Shown: positions 45,123 to 54,460 of the stretch, in pieces
How the letters are laid out: every line of letters starts with the position of its first letter
Position numbering within the stretch: the first letter of the stretch is position 1
From: Blasia pusilla
Taxonomy: Eukaryota; Marchantiophyta; Marchantiopsida; Blasiales
Assembly (NCBI GenBank): GCA_050084515.1
Contig: CM114272.1
Location: forward strand, 1,054,001 to 1,118,000
DNA length: 64,000 nucleotides
Direction of reading: 5' to 3'
Made by a program: the position numbers and the translations under genes
Notes under the pieces: model-generated
What the model was told of the DNA's origin: nothing
Databases searched by the model: none
Seen by the model: only the letters and a program-made list of their open reading frames with translations

Positions 45123-46560
45123 CTCAAAGAATCGAGTAGATCGATGGTAGCCGATTGTAGATCAAGAGGGATCTGGTTAGGGTGATTGTGTACTCAGCCG
45201 TGGATGTTCGTGGCTTGTGGCCTATGTTGGAGGTGTGAATCTGGTGCGCGGTTGGTTGGGAAAGAAGCGCCTTTTGAGAGCTTTCCTGTTTGTAGATCGC
45301 GGATTTCGTCAAGGGAGTTGGAAGTTATCAAGCATTGAAGATTCTGGTCGTGTTCGACAATTTTCTGATGTGGAGAGCTTGGAATGCGGAAGCTGTGTTG
45401 AAGTTCATCTAGATCGGGTGAGAGGTTCCTGTTGCTACTCATATTGTGATCTCCTGTGAATCTATCTGCTCGAGTGGGTGGAGCGTTGCGGATTTCTGCG
45501 TGCATGAAACTTGGCGGAAGCGCTGTCGGATTTGCGGTTCTAGAGGTGTATGGATAGCAAGTTTGTTTGATTTTTAGCTCGGAGTACAGAGCTCGGTTGT
45601 AGCTGATTTTTTGTGGAGAGATAGCTATGGTGGTCAATTGAATTCTGATCGAAAAAGATTTGATTTCGGTCACGTATTTGTGAAGTAATTTCTGATCGAA
45701 ATTTCGTGGACTAGCTCGAGGTCTAGCTATGGTGGACAGCGGATCGGAGGGGCTGGTTGGTTGGTGACTCGTTCATTTTTGGAGACGCCTATCCCGTTGG
45801 GGGCGCCCTGGTTGGACCTCTCTCCATAGCGAAGCATGGCGAACGGGGCATGGCTCGAGCATTTCTCGGCGCTTCGAGGCTTCGAGGCAACTCGTGGTAG
45901 CTAGGGGCGAGTGGGCGTGAGAGGCGGAGTAAGGAGCAAGGAGCAAGCAAGCAAGCTTGCTTGCTTGGGCGTGAGGCAATTTTTCCAGGATTTGGGATTT
46001 GAGTTTTGCATAACTGGTCACCCATCTTTGGGCTATTCTGCCTGGAGGACGCTTAACTGCTGAGTTCTTAACTATGCCAGTGTACATATTGTTGTAGCTC
46101 ATTTGGTGCTGTTCGGGGATGTGTTAGGCGCTTTATGCATCTCAGGTTTTTGGTTGATGTACCTCTAGCGCATAGTACGGTGTAGCCTCTCCATGCAGGT
46201 GATATTTTCAGGTGTCTTTGCGAGTTCGACTAGTACGTCATCGACCCTTGGCCGCGGAGTAGCTATTGCGTTAGAATTGTGTGGTGGGTTTTGTGGATTC
46301 GAGGGGCACCACGTTTGGTGGATTGTGTTACCTTGATTTCCATTTGCGGTTGGAGGGTTGTCGTTGGACTTCTGTGTTTGGATCCCCTACATCGTGCTTC
46401 TTGCTTGCGCGCCCATTGTTAGGGTTGACGCTGATTTCGAGTAGTGTTACTCTTGTGCTATTGATAGTGAGGTGGAGTGATGACCGATGAGACCGTGGGA
46501 GGCTTCTTGTAGTGATGAGAGGTTAGATTGCCTACACCCATAGCTAGTAGAGCTAGAATA
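45123..46560 (+). other. Leader of copy C, with a 5S-rRNA-like segment
   Basis: Long untranslated region with no domain. A perfect 24-bp palindrome (CAAGCAAGCAAG and its complement) lies at 45,944-45,967. A 53-bp stretch at 46,016-46,068 resembles the core of 5S rRNA on the minus strand. Confidence 0.5.
46016..46068 (-). other. 5S-rRNA-derived segment (internal promoter region)
   Basis: On the minus strand it reads AGAACTCAGCAGTTAAGCGT at the left and GATGGGTGACC at the right, 53 bases in all. Plant 5S rRNA has AGAACTCCGCAGTTAAGCGT and GATGGGTGACC over the same 53-base distance; the part between is diverged. This keeps the A-box and C-box regions of the Pol III internal promoter at native spacing. 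The rest of 5S rRNA is absent. The comparison is from memory of plant 5S rRNA. Confidence 0.6.
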
Positions 46561-48050
46561 GTATAGCGACATCGGCGTCACTTGGTAATTTGGTGGTGGT
46601 GCGGCATCGGCGTTGGTCATCACGGAGATGTCGGGTGGTGGTTGGGGACCGTGGTGCGGACGGTGGTGGTTTCACGAGTGGATTTAGGTATCGGCTACCT
46701 TTTCCACTTCCGACGGTTGATGAAGAGGAGGGACGAGGTGTTCCAAACACCGAGTCTTCTACGTTGTTATCGAGTGTTGCGGCTCCATTGATTTGGGACA
46801 TGGCCGGTGGATATGGGGCCATGAAGGGCCCCTGGCGATACTCGGGTGCGAGTGGGTACCATTGAGTTGGAGGACTTCATGCAGGAGTTTGATCGTGGTG
46901 TGATATGCGGATGTTGCGGAAGCATGCGTTGTTTACACCCTTCTTGGCTTGGAAGGGTTGTTTCAAAGCACTTGGAAGGACCACCCATGGATGATTACCA
47001 TGAGTTTAGGAAGGACCATATTGCTGAGATTGAGGCATGGAGACAATATTGGTCTCAGGCTATGTGTCTATCACCCATGGTGGTATTGGTAGTAGTGCTC
47101 CTACTATGCCGGCCCAGCCCGGCGTTGAGTGCAGTGCGAGCCGAGTGGGGGTACGGTGGAGGTACTAGTGGAGGTACTAGTGCCCCACCATCGTTCAACC
47201 AGTTTGCGAGTTCTTCAAGAGGTTGAAGAAGAACTATCGAGGAGTGAAGACGGAGAAGTTGAGGAATCTTCAGGACTTTGAGCGAAAGTGGTGTGAGAGT
47301 CTTCGTGAGGCATACACTCGTATCACGGCGCTTGATTTCGATTACCAGGTGTGGCGAGGATCAGCTGTATCGATTTTAACGGGATCTTGGCAGAGATTTG
47401 CGCCGTAGGGTGCGTGATGCTACTCTTATGAGTGATGATTCACCCACATTGACCCATGTGTTTGCTTTATCCGAGAAGATTGAGCTTAACATGGTGAAGG
47501 AGAGAGTGGTGACATCCGCATTGAGGGGATACAACTACTACTTCGTGTTCACCGCCCACCTCACGAGTCTCGTAGTAGTGGTGGTGGTAGTAGTAGTGGG
47601 AGTCGTGGGGTACACGCGACCTCGAGTCAAGTCCTAGAGGACATTTGTGCGAGAGACCATTGCCTTCATTTTGCCCCTTGTGGCAAGGGCGATCATGTTG
47701 GACATGTGGAGGTGATCATGTTAGGAAGTTTTGTCCCCAAGAGGATGGGAGACGGACTTTGGAGGATGGGCCTCGGTCGGCCCCAACTCGGTGTGATCAT
47801 TGCGGGAGACTAGGTCATCCACGAGGCGTTGCTTTGATCTTCATCCGAGTTGAGATCAGGCCATGGCCGTGGTGGAGTAGCTCGAGAGGCCGAGGTGGTA
47901 GAGGTGGTAGGGGTGGTAGAGGTGGACCCGGTGGTTGGAGAGCCTACGGTGGCTACCCCTACCACTCTGACAGTCGACTATGGTGCCGAGGATTGAGCTT
48001 GATTGGAGGCAGAAGTTGGCTACTATGGTTGGTATCCAAAGCATAGATCA
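46560..48050 (+). pseudogene. Copy C gag with two zinc knuckles
   Basis: Pieces: TIELEDFMQEFDRG (46,858), HLEGPPMDDYHEFRKDHIAE (46,975; matches copies B and E), YRGVKTEKLRNLQDFERKW and SLREAYTRI (47,235-47,330), then CWTCGGDHVRKFC and CDHCGRLGHPRG, two knuckle-like motifs at about 47,700-47,825. A Gly/Arg-rich tail follows (47,880-47,950). Frameshifted at several points. Confidence 0.72.
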
Positions 48051-48719
48051 GTTCGGGAGCGAGGGCTTCCACCTCTTATGGAGGGATGATCTCTCTTATA
48101 TGGCGAAGTGCGGCACATGTTGAGGCATCGGTGCGATTCTGAGAGGAGCCACTCGGCGTCGAGCCACGTGGTGCTCTTGTGGAGTTGGACCCCTGAGAGG
48201 GTGAGGAGGGAGGCGAGCTAGGCTTCCCAGTCATTCTTGTTATGCGAGGTGCTTAGGACTCCATCCATGGTTCCTCGCGAGCCTATTGAGCCGCAGTGGG
48301 GGCGAGGCATCTACATCAGCGTGTAGTAGAGGCGGATGCGACATCAATGCGATGTGCGGATGGCAACCGGTGTTAGGATCCCCATTGTTTTCGACCCACG
48401 GAGGCGATGGCTTTAGGAGTTGACTTAGCTCTGTATTTGATTAGCGACCACGTTGTGTGAACGTGGGGGTATTCTTGCTACACGTGTTGAGGTGGATGAG
48501 GGTGTTGCGGTGGAGCGACCCTCTATGTCGGGAGTAGCATTGAGTACCGGTGCTACTTGGCGGCGGCGGCGAAGATGGATGCATTACCGGCCGGCCACCA
48601 TTGATCGTGAGAGGCTTACACTGGTGTATGTATGTTGGACAACCGGAGTGGGATCTTCCGATTGGTGAGTCCTACAGACAGGTGTATAGACCACATAGAG
48701 TCTTGTTAGACTCGGTGCC

Positions 48720-49080
48720 CAACCTTTGATGTTGGGAAAGGCGGCATGTATTGGTTTGGGTATTCGGAGGTCGAGCTTGAGCCTTGCCCATTCGATTCAA
48801 ACATCACTTGGAGGAGCCAATGATAGGTCTCAATTCATGACACGGGAGAAGTTTTATCATGCAGTTGAGACCAGATCATGCGATAGCTCCCGGTTGGGAG
48901 TATCTGCGGTAGTCACATCGGCCGAAAGTCGTATGATATACTAGTTGGAGGAGCGATTGTACCCGATGGGTTTTCAGATGGATTCTTGGGTGAGGCAGCG
49001 TCTTTGAGACCTGGTTGGCAGTCGGGGATGGGCGTATGAGCCAAGTTCTGTGAGATTTATTTCGGGGCTCGACCAGGAGG
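48720..49080 (+). pseudogene. Copy C protease remnant
   Basis: The frames carry an IQTSLGGAN-like start (about 48,800) and a LVGGAIVPDGF-like stretch (about 48,945-48,975) corresponding to the protease segments of copies A and B, in several frames. No active-site triplet seen. Confidence 0.5.
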
Positions 49081-49199
49081 GTCTTCCCCAACAAAGTGTT
49101 AGCATCTGTGGGCTGGTTTTAGTGGAGTAGTCACTTGGCGAGGAGACTTTTTGGAGGGTAATGTTTACGCTATGGATTCTCCTGCGCATGAGGAGGTAG

Positions 49200-50570
49200 A
49201 GGAGGTCCCTATTTTTGCAGCAAAGTGGCATCCTCATCGTTGGATGTGCCACTTTGGAGTTCAGGCGGTGCACTACGGCAGAGGCGTCGCCTAGTGCAGA
49301 GGCTTGGTGTGAGGTGTTATACCTCACGAGGAAGAGGAGGCCCCACGGCGGACTCCTATACAGCCCGATTAGGTTATCCCCTTTGGATACTACACCCATT
49401 GTATGGCAAGTATCCGGAGGGCATTTGTGTGTTAGATCTCTTTGGTGGGATTAGCTTTGGTTTGGGCTATGATGTTGCAGCCGGTATTCTGTCTTGGAGA
49501 TACGTGTATGTGGAGCAAGATGAGACGGCCGAGAGAGTCTCATCCCGACATATTGGTCGATTGATGCGGAGGTATCTGAGTTGTTGCCGCCATCGGCTAT
49601 TCGTGGGTACCAGCGTGCTTTACCATCACACATTGCATTGTTAAAGGCGCGGGACCTTGAGAGAATTGGTCCTGTGGATTTGGTGATTGCTTTGGATGGC
49701 CATGTCGGGGTCATACACGTCTTTCTTTGGTCGGGTGAGGGATTACATGACCCTAGGTCTCGATTGTTTTGGGAGATGTTACGGGTGTTACGACATCTTG
49801 AGTTCATCGAGCACGTGCTCTAGCTTACATTTTGGAGAATGTTCCATTGTTGGGTGACACTCGGACCGGATGATGGCGAGTGTTCATGAGGTGCGCTCTT
49901 GGATTGGACCAGCGGTGTTGTTGGATCTGCGAGTTGGCTCGCGTGCACATTGTCCACGCTTGTGGTGGACAAACTTGTTGCCTAGGGAGGTTCTCGTCGA
50001 GCATATGATGCGGTCTGGCGGGATCCTCGCCTTACGGTGGATAGTATCTTGAATCTTGGGCGACTTTCTCAAGTGGTGAGGGTTATTGATCGGTCACCCA
50101 TGGCGGTGGTGAACCGTGTGGGCCGCCTAGGATGGCACTACCCACATTTGTGAGTTTTCCGCGTCACATGCCTCTGGGGAAGGTGGTCCCGGGCTTGTAT
50201 GGGATTCTCATGTGCGGCGAGTTGGTGGAGCCTAACGCTGATGAGAGAGAGCGTGCGATGGGATTTGCTCTTTGGTGTGACAACGGTTGCTTCTATTTAC
50301 GAGGCTTCACGACGTCATGTGTTGGGTCAGGCCATGGACCTGAATTGTTTGACTTGGATTTTGAGTCTTGGTATGGCGAGGCGTCGACCGGACTATGTCT
50401 GTGGGTCTTCCACCCCTTGTAATGAGCTCGATGGCTACCGGGACAGTAGAGGCATCGGTGAGAGCGAGGAGAGTAGTATTTTGCATCCTTGGAGTAAATG
50501 GGATGTAATGGTGGGCATGTGGAGTTGGTTGCTCATCTTTGGTGGAGGAGTTATTTGCTCGAGATGATGG
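49200..50570 (+). pseudogene. Copy C C5-cytosine DNA methyltransferase domain
   Basis: Motif I VLDLFGGISFGLGYDVAAG (about 49,428-49,484), YVYVEQDETAERV, then LERIGPVDLVIA, with WPC of motif IV at 49,697-49,705 (Cys codon TGT intact) but a frameshift beside it. RSRLFWEMLRVLRHL (about 49,756-49,800), LENVPL of motif VI (about 49,830), VELVEPNADERERAMGF-like motif IX (about 50,220-50,270) and LGQAMDLNCLTWILSLGMAR (about 50,320-50,378) follow. All landmark motifs survive, in two or three frames. Confidence 0.78.
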
Positions 50571-50829
50571 TGTAGCTAAGGGTGTACCATCTTGTGAGGG
50601 GGTTGCGTAGCGACCAATGGCATCATCCTCTCCCTCTAGTGTGCCAAAGTGGAGGAGACTTGGGAGCCATTACTTGGGCCCAAGCTACGGGAGGTGAAAC
50701 GACGCTTGACCACAGTTCCTACGTGCTTATAGGAGTTGTTTTGCCTTTAGCATGAAGGAGTTGGGTTCTCTGGTTGGACCGGTATACGGATTGATTTGGC
50801 TAGTGATACGCCAATCTTCCGTCGTCCCT

Positions 50830-52100
50830 ACCGATATAGTGATATGGAGAGGGACTTGATTGAGTAGGACGTTGGACCTTTTGGAGGCTGGATTAGTGGA
50901 GTTGTCGCATGGAGAGTATGCATCATCCCCTTTGTCATGCTTGCTAAAAAGGATATGCATGGCAACTACGGATAGGCGGATGTGTGGAGATTACCGCCCT
51001 ATCAATCGGAAAACCAAGGCCGATAGGTATGCCATGCCTACACACGAGAGATCTTTGATGTGGTGGGACAGGCAAAGATTTTCAGTATTTTGGATCTTGG
51101 CAGGATACCATCAATTGCCGATTCGGGAGAGTGACAAGGCCAAGACAACATTTTGGGGTGTCAACTCTCATGGCAAGGATTGTTTGTACCGGTGGAAATT
51201 CTTACCCTTTGGGTTGAAGAATGCACTGCCGAGTTTCAAAGAGTGATGGGCGAGGATCCTAGCGAGGGGTTGGATTTTTTTCGGTGTTACATTGATGATA
51301 TCTTGGTGTTCAAAGTAACACGGTGGAGGAGCATCGATACATTTGCAGATGGTGTTTGAGCGGTTGAAAGCTCATGGTCTACGTTTGCATCCAGGAAAGT
51401 GTAAGTTCTTCCATGAGGATGTTGAGTACTTGGGTCATGTGATCTATCCAGGTGGTTTGGGAGTTCAGCAAGCAAAGGTGGAGGCTATTGCACTTATTCC
51501 GCGTCCGATAGATATGAGTAGAGTTCGAGCATTCATGGGATTGGCGAACTACTATCGGAGGTATGTGAAGGGATTTCGTGCTATGGCAAAGCCTTTGAAC
51601 CAATTGCTGAAATCAGATCAAGAGTGGCACTGGGGAGATGATTAGGAGAGAGCTTTTGTGGAGCTTAAGGCCCAATTGGTGGCGGCGCCTATCTTGAGGA
51701 GACCTATCAGAGGGCGCCCATTTCAGATTACATCGATTGGAGTAGGTTGGGACTTGAGCGGTGTTGACACAACATGATGATGAGCACATGGAGTTTGTGG
51801 TGGCCTATGCAAGTCGTTCGAATAATGCAGCGGAGTCGCGCTATAGTTCATATGAGGGAGAGTGATTGGCAGTAGTGGGGGCTGTGGCACACTTTAGGTG
51901 TTACTTGTTTGGCACACAGTTTACCCTTGTTACTGATCACCAGCCGCTCAAGTGGTTGATGGAGTCGGACAAGCTAAAAGGGAAGCTTGCACGGTGGGCT
52001 CTTATCTTACAGAGTATGACTTCCGGGTGGTACATAGACACAGAGTTGCCAACCTTGATCTTTGATGGGTTGAGTAGGAACCCATGTACTAGCCAAGAGG
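50830..52100 (+). pseudogene. Copy C reverse transcriptase and RNase H
   Basis: MCGDYRPINRKTKADRYAMP (about 50,980), YHQLPIRESDKAKTTFW, RWKFLPFGLKN, CYIDDILVF (about 51,286-51,312), HPGKCKFFHEDVEYLGHVIY and RAFMGLANYYRRYVKGFRAM are clear reverse-transcriptase and connection segments. RNase H: EFVVAYASRSNNAAESRYSS (about 51,790), then VTDHQPLKWLMESDKLKGK and LARWALILQ (51,934-52,011). Frameshifts at about 51,240, 51,330 and 51,740. Confidence 0.82.
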
Positions 52101-52454
52101 ATACAAGCGGGGCTAGATGGCATGGCGAGGTTGATGAGGAGATGGTGCCAGGTTGGCATGCATCCGCCTTTTATGTTGGTTAGGGGTGGACTCTAGTATG
52201 GAGGACCACATGATATCTTACTCTAGTCGGAGGGTAGATGGCAGCCTTGATCCTAAGGTTGGAGATGGTGGTACGGATCAGCGTGATATTCATGATGATG
52301 CGTTGGTGTTGGAGTTCCTACAGACTAGTAGGGTGCCAGGCATAGTGAGTGCCAAGGAGCGAGACCGTGTTCTTCAACGTGCTAAGAGGTATCGATTGGA
52401 GGGAACACATATTCTTCGCGTGTGGGAGGATGGTAGAGTACGAGTAGTGCCACT

Positions 52455-53460
52455 TTGGCTCAGAGAGAGCGCATTGTGCGACATGCCCATGAGGAGTTGG
52501 GACATTTTAGGGTAAAGCGTACGTATAGCTTACTCCTTGGCCAGTATTGGTGGCGTGGCATGCATACTCAGGTGCAGCAGTTGGTGTCACGTTGTATGGT
52601 TTGTGACCGGGTGAGGGCATCATTTAATGCCCCTACACCATAATTACACCCCTTGCCTATTATGGGGTTGGGTTACCGTTGGAGTGTGGACTTTGCGGGA
52701 CCGTTACCGTTGACTGTACGACATCATCGATATGTGTTGGTGATGGTGGAGCACTTCTCCAAGTGGATTGAGTTGGTGGCATTACCGGACAAGGCGAGTG
52801 AGGGAACGGCGTATGCGTTTCTGGATAGAATGCTTAGTCATTTTGGTGCACCGGTGAAGTCTTGACCGACCGGGTACAAAGTTTGAGGGTGAGTTTGGTC
52901 TTGTGTGACAAGGCGTTGATTGATCATCGGACCACGTCTCGAGATCATCCAGAGGCGGATGGTTTGGCTGGCGTGTGGTTCAGGCGGTGAAGAGGGCATT
53001 GCGCAAGTATGGCCTCTGAAGGGCATCTTGGAGACCAGGATATTCGATTTGCCATGGTTAGCCATGGGGTATAGGTTGATCGCCAAGCATCCTTGGCTTC
53101 CTTCTCACCTTATTTTTCTGTTATCGACCGAGATCCGGACTTGCCAGAAAGCAATTGGTCGGGAGTCTAGTGAGGTGGTGAACCTTGATGACCCGAGAGA
53201 TGTGGATGAGGGTGTGTTCTCAGCGAGTGGAGCTCTTTCGGAGAGTTATGCCATGACCTTTGAGAATCTTGCCATTGCTCAACACGGGGATACGTTGCGG
53301 TATGCAACCATTCGAGGTGGAGGTTATCGACCATCGATTTGTAGGTTCCATGTGGGGGACTATGTCTATTTGCAGCAGATTTCCCCAACAACGTTGGATG
53401 TGACGGCAGGCCGCACTATTTTACGAGTGCGCGAGGTGTTAGCTTCGGAGTTCTCATGTT
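52455..53460 (+). pseudogene. Copy C integrase
   Basis: HHCC part HAHEELGHFRVKRTYSLLLG with CMVCDRVRASFNAPTP (52,479-52,643). Core: GLGYRWSVDFAGPLP (first Asp, about 52,665), HRYVLVMVEHFSKWIELVAL, a frame-shifted LTDRGTKF-like second-Asp block at about 52,860, and a damaged DGLA block at about 52,958 where the Glu is lost. C-terminal YVYLQQISPTTLDVTAGRTI (about 53,360). Confidence 0.8.
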
Positions 53461-53577
53461 GGAGGTCGTGATGGAGTTGTTTGGAAGGACCATGTGCGTA
53501 ATTGTGCGCCATGTCATCTTCCAAATGTGGATGGTACTGTTGATCCAAGCTTAGCCATGATACGTGCTAGCTTGAGG

Positions 53578-53712
53578 TGCATGTTGTGTGGGTCTGCTGG
53601 TAACGCAGCCCATATGTTGGTGTGTGATCGGTGTTCTAGGGGTTGGCACATGATGTGTTTGACTCACGTTTGGATGTTGTTCCTCTTTTGGAAGGTGGGT
53701 TTGTCCTCGATG
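53578..53712 (+). pseudogene. PHD-type zinc finger after copy C integrase
   Basis: CMLCGSAGNAAHMLVCDRC and SRGWHMMCL in one frame; after a small frame change the closing GRWVCPRC at about 53,690-53,712. All eight metal ligands of a C4HC3 PHD finger are present, matching the finger of copy B. Independent survival in two copies supports a real domain of the element. Confidence 0.75.
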
Positions 53713-53886
53713 TACTTAGGAGAGGTAGATGACTTGATCTTTGCATGATATGGATTACGGATGTGCGACTAACGATGGGGCAACCTAGCACCCGGCCTTC
53801 GATTCGGGCACCCAAGAAGGTGTATAGCATGTAGTAGATGTATAGGGCTACCGGGAGTTAGAGGACCTAACCTTGATTAGGGGGTG

Positions 53887-53989
53887 AGTTGTGGTACACT
53901 TGCGTTTGTGGATACTCGTCTATGTTATGTATGTATGGGCGTATGGTATGTCAGCGATGTATGTTGTATGACGATGTGGATTCGCACGA
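53887..53989 (+). repeat. X repeat, first copy (before copy C 3' LTR)
   Basis: 103 bp, AGTTGTGGTACACTTGCGTT to GATGTGGATTCGCACGA; almost identical to 54,359-54,460. Confidence 0.88.
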
Positions 53990-53993
53990 TATT

Positions 53994-54358
53994 TGTCATG
54001 ACCATACGGATTATGTCGTAGAGTATGGTGTCTTTGGTAGAGGCCATTCCTTATGTAGGACCGTAGTGGCTTGGTAGAGATGCGGTTCCATACATAGGGT
54101 TGGGGTTACTCACTTGGGGTGACTTTCCCGGTAGGGCACGCTCTTAGGTTGGAGGATATAAGGTGGCTTGCCCTCAAAAAACGATCAGTTCTTTGAGTTG
54201 AGCCTATTTGCGTTGGGAGTTAGCCTTGGTAGTGAGTAGAGCTCTTGGCTATGGTGTTTCCAAGCTTCGACCTAGATTCTCCCCATCGTGGAGTGGGTTT
54301 GGCTCGATTGTATGTGATTGTAAATGTGTTTTATGACAGTAGGTCTTTCACGGATTTT
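53994..54358 (+). repeat. 3' LTR of copy C
   Basis: Starts TGTCATGACCATACGGATTA like the 5' LTR. The last two bases (CA) seen in the 5' LTR are not preserved; the X repeat follows directly. Confidence 0.85.
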
Positions 54359-54460
54359 AGTTGTGGTACACTTGCGTTTGTTACTCTCGTCTATGTTATG
54401 TATGTATGGGCGTATGGTATGTCAGCGATGTATGTTGTATGACGATGTGGATTCGCACGA
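54359..54460 (+). repeat. X repeat, second copy (after copy C 3' LTR)
   Basis: 102 bp, near-perfect copy of 53,887-53,989; differences are confined to a few bases around the TGTTACTCTCG stretch. Absent from both sides of the 5' LTR. Confidence 0.88.

Larger units (their letters stand above)
44756..54358 (+). mobile_element. DNMT-carrying Ty3/gypsy retrotransposon, copy C, with both LTRs
   Basis: About 9.6 kb between near-identical LTRs (44,756-45,122 and 53,994-about 54,358). Interior order: leader, gag with zinc knuckles, protease remnant, DNMT, reverse transcriptase, RNase H, integrase, PHD finger. It is the only copy here with both ends and gives the family's full architecture. Many single-base frameshifts but few large deletions, so it is probably the youngest of the DNMT copies. 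No clear 5-bp target duplication is seen, because the 3' flank is an X repeat. Confidence 0.87.

Noticed and set aside
45944-45967. 24-bp perfect palindrome of CAAG units as a regulatory site
   Set aside because: Simple tetranucleotide expansion (CAAG)3(CTTG)3; nothing else supports a function.
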